A stretch of 64,000 bases of DNA from Oenanthe sinensis. Its lineage: Eukaryota; Streptophyta; Magnoliopsida; Apiales; Apiaceae. The position numbers were made by a program, and so were the translations under genes. The stretch lies in NCBI GenBank assembly GCA_028671895.1, contig JAPMAC010000221.1:1798001-1862000 (forward strand). Reading direction: 5' to 3'. Shown in pieces: positions 1-10,681 of this stretch (the stretch's first letter is position 1; each line of letters begins with the position of its first letter). The notes beneath the pieces were generated by a model. That model was not told the origin of the DNA. It did not search any database and saw nothing but the letters and a program-made list of their open reading frames with translations.

Positions 1-719
1 TATACTTTATGAAGTCATCCACAATCACTAAGGCATATTTCTTTCTTGACATATACATAATATTTACTGGACCAAATAAATCCATGTGAAGGAGTTGAAG
101 TGGTTCAGTGATGATTGAAGTGTCTGTGCCTTTGTGACTTGCTTTCTTTGGCTTCCCTTTCTGACATGCCTCACACAAGCCTTCTTGTGTAAATTCCATC
201 AGAGGCAGTCCTCTCACCAAATCCTTCTTGACTAAAGAGTTCATTGTTTTGAAGTTTAGATGTGAGAGTTTCTTGTGCCATAGCCAGCTTTCTTCTGATG
301 AAGCCTTTAAGTAGAAACAGTTTGCTTCATCTTCAGTTCCTGAGTTGAGATCGGCTACATACAAGTTTCCTTTCCTTACTCCACGCAAGACCAATTTGTG
401 ATCTTTAGAATGAGTTATTAAGCATTTCTCCTTGATAAAGTTTACCTTGTACCCTTTATCACAAAATTGACTGACACTGAGAAGATTGTGCTTAAGTCCT
501 TCCACTAAAGAGACGTTTTCAATGATAACATTCTCAGTATTTAACTTGTCATATCCCGTAGTCATTCCTTTGATGTTATCTCCAAAGGTGACAATTGGGT
601 CAGCTCTTTCAATCACGTCTGATAGCAGGGCTCTATCTCCGGTCATATGCCTTGAAGATCCGCTGTCCAGGATCCATACAACCCGGTTTAACTCCCTGCA
701 ATTATCAAATGGTTAAATC
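1..719 (-). pseudogene. Element A pol, 5' part: protease, GAG-pre-integrase, start of integrase
   Basis: Reading leftward from about 690 the minus strand encodes an aspartic protease core with DSGSSRHMTG, a pre-integrase zinc-binding region with the paired His and Cys residues (WLWHKKLSHLNF, then CEAC), and the first strand of integrase (YALVIVDDF) at the window edge. The stretch from the protease to base 1 is open. The frame of the protease does not match the upstream Leu-Gln-Gly segment, so a one-base indel near 680 separates it from the expected gag-pol junction. The integrase catalytic core, reverse transcriptase and RNase H would lie beyond base 1. Confidence 0.85.
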
Positions 720-3143
720 GTCTTCGGGGCCCAAAATTGATTGGGCCCGGCATACTTAAAGAATTGACCTTTGTCAGCTTTTACAACAGATCATTTTCGA
801 ACAACAATCACATCTACCTTGACTGAACTTACTTTCCTATAGATTGTCTTAACAACCTTCTATTTTGACTTAGGAACATATGTTTCTTTTTTGGGAGGTG
901 AAGGACTCGCAGTCTTGGATTTTACATATTTGTTATTGATGTGTTGTCTAGGTGTCATGTTATCTTTATTACCAATCATGCGTTTGAAATAAGTAGTCAT
1001 AGTATTAAAAGCACATAACATACAATTTAAAATATCACAAGGCTTATGGCATACATCAATCATAGGCATGTTATTCAAAACAGTAGGTGTTTTAACAGTT
1101 TCTACCTTAACTTTTTCAGCAATTTTAAAGTTTTCAGTAGAATGATACCGGTTGTTACTATTCCTACTATTAACAAACTTATTAGTTCTGTTAGGATTAT
1201 TTTTTAAGTTCTGAGCACCTATACCAGGATGGGGGAATTCAGCAGTTCCCGCATCTTTCAGTGGTGTCTTGGGTGCACTTTTCTCTTGTTGGACATTAAC
1301 TCCTTTTATGTCCTTTACAAGTTCCTCTATTTTCTTTTCCTCCTCAAGATCCTCTAATTTCATTTCATATTCATTTAATATGGAACTCTCGAGGATAGGT
1401 TCTGCTACAGGGGTTATGAAAAGAGGTTTTGGTGTGTCATTAACAACATGTGGGATACCCCTTTCTTCAGTATTTTGTTTGAAAGGGGTTATATTGTCGC
1501 CTTTCCTACAGATTTATTGTATTCAAAACCTATTCTAACCTTTCGTTTTATCTCTTGTTGGTCAATAAGGTCTTTTACAATATAGGAAGAATTCTTTTAG
1601 GCAAGACATTTTTTCTTTTCTTCCTCTATCTGGTTCTTGAGATAAGCCTCAACCTTGACATAACAACTGACTTTATTAACCTGAAAAGCTAGGTCATCAG
1701 TCAATTTTATATTCCTGGTTTTTAAAAATTTTAAACTATCATTATCATCAGTTAATTCTTTGATTTTAAGACGTAGCTTATTGACTCTATCTCTGGTGTC
1801 GTCCAATTCTTTACCTAGCAATTTGAACATTTTAGGGCAAGAAAGATCTACCTCTTTTCCTCCTATTCGGGGTGGAGACACTGATCCTTCTGATGAAGCC
1901 ATAAGAGCAAGATTTCCTAGCTCTTCCTCATCATCATCATCATTGTCTGAGTCATCCCAGCTTTTGCCCTCTGCTAGATAGGACTTCCCTTGATGCTTTT
2001 TCACCAAGGCATCATATTTCTCTTTCAACTCTTGATAAGAGTCTCTCTTCTGCCCTTGCTTCGCCTTCTTGCATTCAGTTGCAAAATGACCAAGCTCATT
2101 GCAGTTGAAGCAACGGATCTTGCTTTTGTCAACCAAGCCGGTTTTGTAGCCGCTTCTAGATACAGTTGATGAAGAACTTCCTTTTTAAAACCTTCCAAAG
2201 GTAGTTTAGATTTAAATGAGGAATTTCTTCTGAATCTCATGTTTCCAAACTTCCTGGAAAACATAGCTAGAGATTCATCTTCCAGCTGATCCAATTCTTC
2301 TAGAGAATAGAATTCACTAATTTCCTGTTTTTCTGGAGTATGACCATATTCTGGAACAACATACTCCACTGAACTTTTTAAAGGTGCAACAGCCTTCACT
2401 TCCTCTTTCTCTGGTGCTTCTACTATCAGTGCTTTAGAAGAACTCGAAACTTTGCCTCTGCCATACATCTCTCTTGTCTGGATCTGCTCCAATTCATATG
2501 TCTTCAGAACTCCGTAGAGTCTTTTTAGGGTTATCTCCTTCATGTCCCTAGTCTCTCGGATGGCCGTGATCCTGTGCTTCAGATGCTCTGGCAAGGTTAA
2601 TAAGAACTTCCTGTTGACCTCCTGGTTTAAATAATATTTCCCATTGAGGTTGAGCTCGTTTATTAGTTTGTTCAATCTCTGAAACACCTCAGAGATACCC
2701 TCACCAAGGTTGGATCTAAACTGCTCATACTGGGAGGTCAAGATCTCTAGTATATTCTCTTTGACTTCTTCAGTCCCTTTATTTATAACCTCTATAGTAT
2801 CCCAAATTTATTTGACGGTCTTGTAGTTGACCACATGATTGTACATGATGTAGTCTAGGGATTCTATGAGTATAAGCTTGAGGTTATTGTCCAGGGATAC
2901 AGCTTCCTTTTCTTCATCGGTGTAGTCTACTACACTTTTTAGAAACTGTGTGTGAGGAATTACAACCCCATCTACCTCGTGTTCGAGAATAACTGTTATT
3001 GGGGGTTCAATGCTTTTTTCCAAAATCAAGGCATATTTGTGATTGGCGATCCTAATAAATAACTGCATCTTGTGCTTCCATAGGTTATAATGATCTTTGT
3101 CAAACGATAGAATTTTGATGCTCGTTACCTTTTGTGTACTCAT
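713..3143 (-). pseudogene. gag: Element A gag, broken
   Basis: The start at 3143 gives the conserved SIRE gag N-terminus (MSTQKVTSIKILSFDKDHY), followed by the capsid-like domain. There is an in-frame TAA at 2808-2810 where related elements have Gln, a frameshift near 2170, and the knuckle CFNCNELGHFATECKK around 2070-2130. The knuckle is CX2CX4HX4C and should bind zinc and packaged RNA. A coiled-coil segment (roughly 1600-1830) ends in a stop at 1597. A Cys-rich block (CHKPCDILNCMLCAFN) lies near 990-1060. The last codons before the TAA at 713-715 match the gag end of elements D and F. At least three breaks make it non-functional. Capsid and nucleocapsid function is known for the family, not shown here. 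Confidence 0.85.
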
Positions 3144-3331
3144 CTTTAAATAAGATTAAAAATTAAGTGTTTCAAAAAATATTTTAATTTTTGATAAAAC
3201 AATTTTTGATCAGAAATAAAAAAATTTTAAAAAAATATTCCGAATAAAAAATTATTTCAAATTAAAAATAATTTTTGAGATCCGTATGAGTTGCAGAATA
3301 TTTGGTTCGGATATGATATTATAAATATCAA

Positions 3332-3346
3332 CCAGCTCTGATACCA
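3332..3346 (-). promoter_or_regulatory. Primer-binding site of element A
   Basis: The minus strand reads TGGTATCAGAGCTGG two bases inside the LTR end. Its first 12 bases match the plant initiator tRNA-Met complement used by copia elements to prime minus-strand DNA synthesis. This fixes the LTR boundary at 3349 and the orientation of the element. Confidence 0.9.
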
Positions 3347-3348
3347 AT

Positions 3349-4645
3349 TGTTAGTCCCTGATATAGTAGAAAGGGGGTTGAATACTATATCTGAATTTCT
3401 CTCGAAATTTCGGATTGTAAAATATTATTTTAATTAATCACGAAATATTAATTAAGATGAAATACGGTTCAAGTATAAGATATAAATTTTAACTTGAAAA
3501 GTATTACAAAATTAATATGATCAAAGTGAATATAATTGATTAAATGTTCTGGAATGATTTCGACATGAATTGTTCGGGTTTAACAATTATATTCCAAACT
3601 AAACACAAAAATATGTGAATATTACAATGCATATAAATTTCTGAATTTGAATGTTTGAACGACAGTAAATAGTGAAGCTCTGACCTCATATTTATAGAGG
3701 TTGGAAAAAGCTTAGCATGACATTTATCATAATGACTTATTTTAACAAATTTAACACTTGTATGACTTAAAAAAAGAGTGGGCATGACTTATAAATTCGG
3801 TATGACTTGTTCAATTTTTGGTATGACTTATTCCAAGTCATATTCGAATTTTCCTTAATTAATATAAATCAGAATGAATTATATTAAATAGAATAAATTC
3901 GGTATGACTTATTCTAAGTAAATCTCGGTATGACTTATATTAAATAGATAAGTATATATCTCGGTATGACTTATTTTAAGTCATTCGAAATATATATATA
4001 TAAGTCATATTATGTCATTTCTTTTATAATAAATTAATTGTACTTAAATTAATTAAATAATTTATAAATTCATTTCAATTCAATTTGAATTAATTTAATT
4101 AAATAAATTAAATAATTAACTTACTTTGATTGTAGAATTAAAAATACTATAGAGATCTGTTTAAACTGCAGTCAGCTTTCAAATCTTCTCGTCTTTTCTT
4201 TGTCTTCTGTTCTTGAAACCACTTGAGCTAAATGAAGAATAGATATTATTTTAGTTGACACACAAATGTACTGTCTGGTTCATTTGTGTCATACTAATAA
4301 AAATTCTCCATTTATTAATACTTTAAGTTGAGGCCTTCTGTCATTATTCTGCTTCACTGTCTTTCTTCTTCTTCTAGAATCTTTCTATAGTAATCAAAAT
4401 GAAATCTTTTATATCTTCTGAACTCTTTTGAAACACTACCACTTTATTTTTCAATGACGCTTGAACATATTAATGAACTTCTTCAGTGTTGAGCAGCAAT
4501 CCCATCAAAATACTTCTGATACTTAGATCCCTTGTGATTAGTTGACTGTCTCTGTCTTGATTCCTATTTGATATATATTATTCACCACTATTTCTTGATT
4601 GAGTTGAGTTGTCATCTAATTATTACAAATATCATATGCCTTTCA
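3349..4645 (-). repeat. 5' LTR of element A (1297 bp)
   Basis: In plus orientation the LTR runs from TGTTAGTCCC to CCTTTCA, so it has TG/CA termini. A C-rich CCCCCTTTCTAC-like stretch lies near the PBS-proximal end, as in the other LTRs here. U3 (right half) carries about five copies of CGGTATGACTTAT between 3760 and 3990, with TATTTATA (minus-strand TATAAATA) at 3689-3696 just downstream in transcription sense. The right boundary was set by alignment by eye with the CTTTACA ends of LTRs F and G. The same motif in opposite orientation is in LTR J, so A and J belong to one family. Confidence 0.8.
3689..3696 (-). promoter_or_regulatory. TATA box of LTR A
   Basis: TATAAATA on the minus strand, followed by a CCTCTATAAATATGAGG context also present in LTR J at 51236. 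It lies directly downstream of the CGGTATGACTT motif cluster, as expected for the U3 promoter. Confidence 0.65.
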
Positions 4646-4786
4646 AGTATTTAATGTAATTGTTGTTCTAACCAGAAAATATTCATTCATGAACCTTATC
4701 CATGGCCTAAATCTAGCCTCTTTGCAATTGATTGGATCAAAATACCCCATAAAATTTGTTTTAGCTATTACAAACATGGCTGCCAT
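4646..4786 (-). pseudogene. Element B ORF3 (envelope-like), N-terminal fragment
   Basis: The minus-strand ATG at 4784-4786 opens MAAMFVIAKTNFMGYF and then KEARFRPWIRFMNE, nearly the same as the start of H at 45252. That match is the reason for choosing this start. Only 47 codons remain; LTR A follows immediately. The full ORF3 in related elements is about 1,300 codons. Its molecular role is unknown; 'envelope-like' is a positional name and no membrane segment is visible. Confidence 0.75.
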
Positions 4787-5261
4787 TTTTACTAATTAAT
4801 TAATTTGGATAATTAATTAATTTGCTATTTAATTAGCCTTTAAACAAAAATTACAACCCAAAATTAGTATCTTAATTCGAAAAATACTAATAAAATCGAA
4901 TTAATACACAAAAATTAAACCCTAACAATAGCAACTTCTAACTTCGTTTGTAAATAGTCCAAAACAGTCCTTATAAATCCAATCAAATCCGAGTTAGAAA
5001 ATCAAGAACAATTCGACTTGGGCAGAGTAACAGTTGAAACAAATCGATTTTCCCAACCTAGCAAGCTTAAAGCTTGTAAAAATCAAGGACAACAACTGAA
5101 ATCAGTTGTAGAGATGTTCAAATCGAGGGTTTTGAAAGAGTTTTTCAAAAGTCTTGGTCAAATACTGTAAAGACTGTGTGTATCGTATGTATATGAATCG
5201 AGGGAATAAAAACTGAACAAGACTTTTTAAAGAAAATAATTCAATACAGAAAACAACCGTC

Positions 5262-5790
<529 letters not shown>

Positions 5791-6324
5791 AAAATCATAT
5801 TTAATATATAATTGACAACAAATATATACAAATTAAAATAAATACATGCAAATATTATTAATTGTTCTAAAATTTGAAATAAGATAAGGGAAATTTTATA
5901 CTAAAATTAGATTAATTTATCAATAATTAAAATAAATATTTACAATCAATTTATTAAAGACATATAATAATTACTTATATTATTAATTGTTCTAATTAAT
6001 TTAGGAATTAAATTAATTCATACTTTAATTAACTTAAAGGATAAATTAATTAACTAATTAATAACATAATAAATATTAATGTACAATAATTTTTAAGAAA
6101 AACATATAATAATTTACATACTAATGCTTATAAATGCTTAAAATAAATATAATTACATATGTTATAATTGAAATAATTATCTTATAAGAGTATTAACTTA
6201 TTCTCAAGATAATTTGTTCAAAAATTCATAAGCCCTATGATTTTATTAATTCAAGTCTCATAAATTCTTTAAATATTAACTTTTAATATTTATGAGTTTA
6301 AATTAACTCCTAGCAACCAAAAAT

Positions 6325-6430
6325 TTAGCCGTTGTTTAATATCCCTAATTTACTAACCAACTTAGAGAAAGTGGATTTATCAAGTGGTTTCAAGAAGAAG
6401 TCGGCTATTTGATCTTCTATGGGTACAAAA
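6325..6430 (-). pseudogene. Element B pol, C-terminal end of RNase H
   Basis: The minus strand encodes a segment matching the RNase H tail of F, C and D (FVPIEDQIADFFLKPLDK, then LVSKLGILN) and ends at TAA 6325-6327. It is cut on its upstream side at 6430 by the X LTR. It shows the order pol, spacer, ORF3 in B. Confidence 0.82.
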
Positions 6431-7004
6431 TGTAACACCACATGTTACGAATCAAAAACAAGGTATTTTTAATACGCAATTAATGCTAGGGTTTGGGAGA
6501 GCTTCGAGTTTTAATGGCTGCACTAACGTTTCGTGACTAATCCGGGTCCTCGTTAACTGCCTATGTATCTCAATGGGTGTGAGAATCAAGCCAACAATGT
6601 AGTTCTAATATTGAGGGGTTAGGCCCTTTATATAGGCGCATGGAGGCCTTGGAATCAGATTAGGGTTAGTTGACTTGGGGGCCAAGTCTCCTAGCAGCAG
6701 GGGTATCCAAAACCTTATAGGAATGAGAGTCCTTGTCGGACTCCTCCCACTTTGGGCTCCTTCTAGGATGAAGGCCTTCAACAGGCTTTTTGGGCCTTTT
6801 TTGGGCCTTTATTAAATAATTACGAAATTAATTATTAAAAAGGGCTTACTGGGTCTATGGCTTCCACGAAGCTTCGCGGACTAGACCCAATAATCCAGCT
6901 ATTACATTCCTAGTTTGTTTCGAGGGCCTAAAGCCTTTGGACCATGCCATGCCTAATAAATGCTATATTTATTATTTCTTTCAGGGCAATTTTTACCCTT
7001 ATCA
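6431..7004 (-). repeat. Putative 3' LTR of element X (574 bp)
   Basis: In plus orientation it runs from TGTAACACC, exactly at the break in B pol, to CCTTATCA. On the minus strand it starts TGATAAGGG after a purine tract with GGGGGG (7005-7020) and ends GTGTTACA. A minus-strand TATATAAAG lies near 6630. The junction with B supports the left end; the right end rests on the purine tract and the CA dinucleotide. Confidence 0.55.
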
Positions 7005-7215
7005 TTTGCCCCCCAATTTTTGGGAAAACTCTACAAGTTTTCGTAAAAGTTTCACCAAGGGTTCTCAATGCCTTCTTAGGCTTTTGACTTGTTTTAATCA
7101 ATTTTACCTGGGCTCATGCCTTTCTCAAAGAGTTAATATTAAATAAATCGGCCCCCCAAAGGACTTTATTCGTAGCTAAATCGCCAATGATGCTTTTTCT
7201 GCATTTCTTCCCTAA
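7005..7215. other. Element X spacer next to LTR
   Basis: Unique AT-rich sequence with two C-rich blocks (about 7009-7015 and 7151-7157), whose complements are candidate polypurine tracts. No convincing gene. Confidence 0.5.
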
Positions 7216-8660
7216 GTCGACCTGGATCGAGGTCAATATCGACCTGGATCGGAGTCGATTTCGACCAGGATTGGAGGGTCGAGGTCGATTTCGACCTCGT
7301 TTGAAGTCGAAATAGGCTTCAAAATATCTTGAAGTCGAAATAGTGGTCTGAGGTCGATTCCGACCTGGATCGAGGTCGAACAGGGCCTTAAAACGCCTCG
7401 AGGTCGAACATAGTGATTGAGGTCAATTTTGACCTGGATTGAGGTCGAAAAAGGGAACAAAATACCTTGAAGTCGAAATAGTGGTTTGAGGTCGATTTCG
7501 ACCTGGATCGAGGTCGAATAGGGCTTCAAAATGCCTCGAGGTCGAACATAGTGATTGAGGTCGATTTCGACCTGGATTGAGGTCGAATAGGACCTCAAAA
7601 CTCTTTGAGGTCGAAATCCCTGGAGGGCCTCAGGGCCTTTAATTTTCGACTGGATTGAAGTCGAAATAGACCTCAAAACCATTTGAGGTTGAAATTTCTT
7701 GAGGGCCTCATGGCCTTTTATTTTTGACTTGGATTGAAGTCGAAATAGACCTCAAAACCCTTTGAGGTCGAAATTCCTTGAGGGCCTCATGGCCTTTTAT
7801 TTTTGACTTGGATTGAAGTCAAAATAGACCTCAAAACTCTTTGAGGTCGAAATTCCTTGAGGGCATCATGGCCTTTTATTTTCGACTTGGATTGAAGTCG
7901 AAATAGACCTCAAAACCCTTTGAGGTCGAAATTCCTTGAGGGCCTCATGGTGTTTTATTTTCGACTTGGATTGAAGTCGAAATAGACCTCAAAACCCTTT
8001 GATGTCAAAATTCCTTGAGGGCCTCATGGCCTTTTATTTTCGACTTGGATTGAAGTCGAAATAGACCTCAAAACCCTTTGAGGTCGAAATTCCTTGAGGG
8101 CCTCATGGCCTTTTATTTTCGACTAGGATTGAAGTCAAAACCCTTTGATGTCGAAATTCCTTGAGGGCCTCATGGCCTTTTATTTTCGACTTGGATTGAA
8201 GTCGAAATAGACCTCAAAACTCATTGAGGTCGAAATCCCTGGAGGGCCTCATGGCCTTTTATTTTCGACTTGGATTGAAGTCGAAATAGACCTCAAAACC
8301 CTTTGAGGTCGAAATTCCTTGAGGGCCTCATGGCCTTTTATTTTCGACTTGGATTGAAGTCGAAATAGACCTCAAAACCCTTTGATGTCGAAATTCCTTG
8401 AGGGCCTCATGGCCTTTTATTTTCAACTTGGATTGAAGTCGAAATAGACCTCAAAAACCCTTTGAGGTCGAAATTCCTGGAGGGCCTCATGGCCTTTTAT
8501 TTTCGACTTGGATTGAAGTCGAAATAGACCTCAAAACTCTTTGAGGTCGAAATCCCTGGAGGGCCTCATGGCCTTTTATTTTCGACTTGGATTGAAGTTG
8601 AAATAGACCTCAAAACCCTTTGAGGTCGAAATTCCTTGAGGGCCTCATGGCCTTTAATTT
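7216..8660. repeat. Tandem repeat array, 66-69 bp units then 79 bp units
   Basis: From 7216 to about 7600 there are roughly six diverged units of 66-69 bp built on GAGGTCGATTTCGACCTGG. From about 7600 to 8660 there are roughly 13 units of 79 bp, highly alike, containing TTCGACTTGGATTGAAGTCG and TTGAGGGCCTCATGGCC. Each 79-bp unit holds two inverted repeats (TTCGACTT with AAGTCGAA, and GACCTCAAA with TTTGAGGTC), so transcripts could form serial hairpins. An open stretch of 149 codons on the minus strand (7233-7682) is a by-product of the periodicity. Confidence 0.93.
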
Positions 8661-9028
8661 TCTCACTTTATAAAATGGGCCTGTGAGGTTTTACGGGCTA
8701 CGAGCTTGGCAGGCCCAAGTTCTAGATCTTTCCTAGTTTATGGGTTGTAGAGATTTGGGCCTTAGAACATGGGCTTTCAAGCCCCTTCACCGGTGATACC
8801 GGTTGACTTACCCTTCGATGGTTGTGCGACCTAGAGATGCTTGTCAAAAGGCGAATTTAAACGGTCAGGTGACCGGCTGGGGTTGTATATACGAGTGGTG
8901 TGAGGGCTTCATTTCTCACACTTCTCATCTCTTACTTCTCACTTCTCTCTTCTGTATTTGAGCTCTCAAGCTTCTAAGTAATTTAAATCGTTAGCTTCCT
9001 CAAGGAATTACATAAAGTCCAAAATCAG
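8661..9028 (+). promoter_or_regulatory. Leader/promoter region of the X antisense ORF, with TATATA at 8886-8891
   Basis: TATATA at 8886-8891 lies 138 bases before the ATG at 9029 and is followed by a CT-rich leader (CTCACACTTCTC-type repeats), typical of a plant 5' untranslated region. This suggests the plus-strand ORF had its own promoter. Confidence 0.5.
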
Positions 9029-9607
9029 ATGGCGGATAAGAGAGCTTCTAGATTGGCAGCCATGAACGCGGGATCATCCAAGAGAGGTAAATCCCTAAAT
9101 CGAATCCCCATTTTTTCTACATACATGTCCTTGATAGATATGATCAACCAACGGGGGGATGAAAACCCTAGTCAATCCCATCTAGATTCATACAGTCGTA
9201 GTAGTAAATTTTTTGAAGCCGATGTAGTAGAAGAGTACAACAAGCTTTTTAATTTTCCTCCTAGGTTTTCTATTTCCTTAGTTGAACCTGGCGACAGGAC
9301 CTGCAATTGGTATCCTAGTCGTTTATTTGTTTACGTAGATGCCCTCTTATCGGGGCTTAGGTTTTCATTGCACGACTTCATCCCCACCCTCTTAGCAGAT
9401 GTTTAAATAAATCCGTGTCAAATCGTGCCCAATGGATGGAGGCTCATCCATTGTTTCATGGTCTTATGTTTGGAGAATAAAATAAAAATGACAGTCCCTC
9501 TCTTTTGCAAAATCTTTCAATTCAAAAACTCTTCTAGCATTTCCCTAGGTTGGGTTCACATAGCCCACAGGCCTCACAAACCCCATATCTTTGATATGAT
9601 GTTTTAA
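9029..9607 (+). pseudogene. Transposase_28-like ('putative gypsy type transposon') ORF, truncated
   Basis: The ATG at 9029 opens MADKRASRLAAMNAG. Residues 85-130 carry the family signature: YPSRLFVYVDALLSGLRF, then, after one in-frame TAA (9404-9406), VPNGWRLIHCFMVLC. The match to the plant Transposase_28 family is from memory of its conserved features. The protein's function is unknown; in Tat elements such ORFs lie antisense to gag-pol. The coding sequence is cut at about 9605, where element C gag starts, so the stop at 9605-9607 is at the junction. One internal stop plus truncation make it a pseudogene. Confidence 0.68.
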
Positions 9608-10677
9608 CTGAGAGGAATGTTTTTCTTGAAAATGAACTGGTGTGTTTAGAAAGATTCAAGCAGGAAAGTAAAGATGTTAGAGATGAACTAGTGAATAGTT
9701 TGAGAAAAGAAGAATTGTTAAAAGAACAATTAGCTGAAGAAATTGAAACCATTAACAAATGGAATAGGTCTGCTAAAACTGCTAAAAAAATCATTGATGT
9801 TCAGGGTGTAGATACTCTAGGAGAATCCCGTAAATCAATAGGCAAGTCATTGTCTGATACTTCGATGGATAAAGATCAATCGACTGCTAATCCCTCATCA
9901 ACTGATAAGGATTATCAATCGATTGATGCTGAATCAATTGATAAGCATCCATCGACAAGTAAATCATCAATGGATAATAAGAAGAACAAATTTAGCACTC
10001 CTATCAAGTTTTTTAAAGAAACCAAACATCAAGTTAAGGCTGAGGTTGAGAAGATCAACGTAGGTAGCTTATTCAAGAAACAATTGAAAGCAAAATTAGA
10101 AGATATAGCACTTGTAGAAATTATCCAACCTAAGTCTGAGAAAAAGAAGAAGAATAGGAATAGAAAAGTAGGAATAAATAAGCACAATAATTATACTCCT
10201 GATATGTATGCATCTAGAAAGGTGTGTGCTAAATGTGGTAGTGTAAATCATTTGTCTATGCAATGCAAGAAAGAAAAGAACTCTTTATCTTCAAATGATT
10301 TAAATGCACATGCCATGTCTGCAAATGCCATGCTTACCAATCCTATGCTCATGAATGCCATGTCTTCTAATTTAGTTGCACCAAATGTCTATATGCCTTA
10401 TGCACAAGTTCCATACATGTATAATCCCTTCTTTGCATGTGCAAATATGAACATGCCTTGAATGCCATGGAACATGCCTAATTTAGATAATGATATGCAT
10501 GGAAATTATGTCATGAGTTCCAAGGTGTCTAAGCCTCAAAAGCCAACTCCTAAAGTTAAAGTGGATTTAAACCCACCAAAACAAAAGAAACCAAAGTTGG
10601 CAACCAAGGCTCAGGCTGCAACCAATAAAAGAGGACCTAGGGCAACTTCGGTACCAAAAGCAACTTCATTGTTTTAA
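9607..10677 (+). pseudogene. gag: Element C gag, C-terminal part
   Basis: The open frame begins TERNVFLENELVCLERF, a charged coiled-coil region found in the middle of SIRE gag. A Ser/Asp-rich stretch (about 9840-9970) is encoded by copies of the family motif and reads as repeated SMD, STD and SID. The second zinc knuckle CAKCGSVNHLSMQCKK (CX2CX4HX4C) is at 10227-10275, followed by Met/Asn-rich repeats. A TGA at 10459-10461 interrupts the frame, which then continues to TAA 10675-10677. The N-terminal capsid domain and first knuckle are missing. Confidence 0.85.
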
Positions 10678-10681
10678 TTGT

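Larger units (their letters stand above)
1..4645 (-). mobile_element. Element A: SIRE-type Ty1/copia retrotransposon, cut by left window edge
   Basis: On the minus strand the order is LTR (right), primer-binding site, gag with CCHC knuckle, then protease and the start of integrase running off base 1. The gag N-terminus, knuckle and Asp-Ser-Gly protease are of the SIRE/Maximus type. The right LTR ends in CA at 4645 inside the ORF3 of element B, so A was inserted into B. The 3' half and second LTR are outside the window, so the target duplication (candidate AGTAT, 4646-4650) cannot be confirmed. Several frameshifts and stops in gag make it non-autonomous. Confidence 0.88.
6431..9605 (-). mobile_element. 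Element X: Ty3/gypsy Tat-like fragment, 3' LTR plus hypervariable 3' region
   Basis: If the element is read on the minus strand, the left part is a 3' LTR (6431-7004) preceded by a purine tract, a tandem-repeat array and an ORF in antisense. Tandem arrays in the 3' untranslated region and antisense ORFs before the 3' LTR are known traits of the Tat lineage (Ogre, Retand, Grande). No gag-pol domain is present because X breaks off at about 9605, where element C gag begins. Lineage assignment is inference from this layout and from the Transposase_28-like ORF. Confidence 0.6.

Noticed and set aside
7233..7682. 149-codon open frame on the minus strand
   Set aside because: It lies wholly in the 66-79 bp tandem array and its protein is only the repeat unit translated (TSIQVEIDL-type); no independent evidence of coding.
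7600..8660. CRISPR-like array
   Set aside because: Units are contiguous tandem repeats without variable spacers, in a plant retroelement context.
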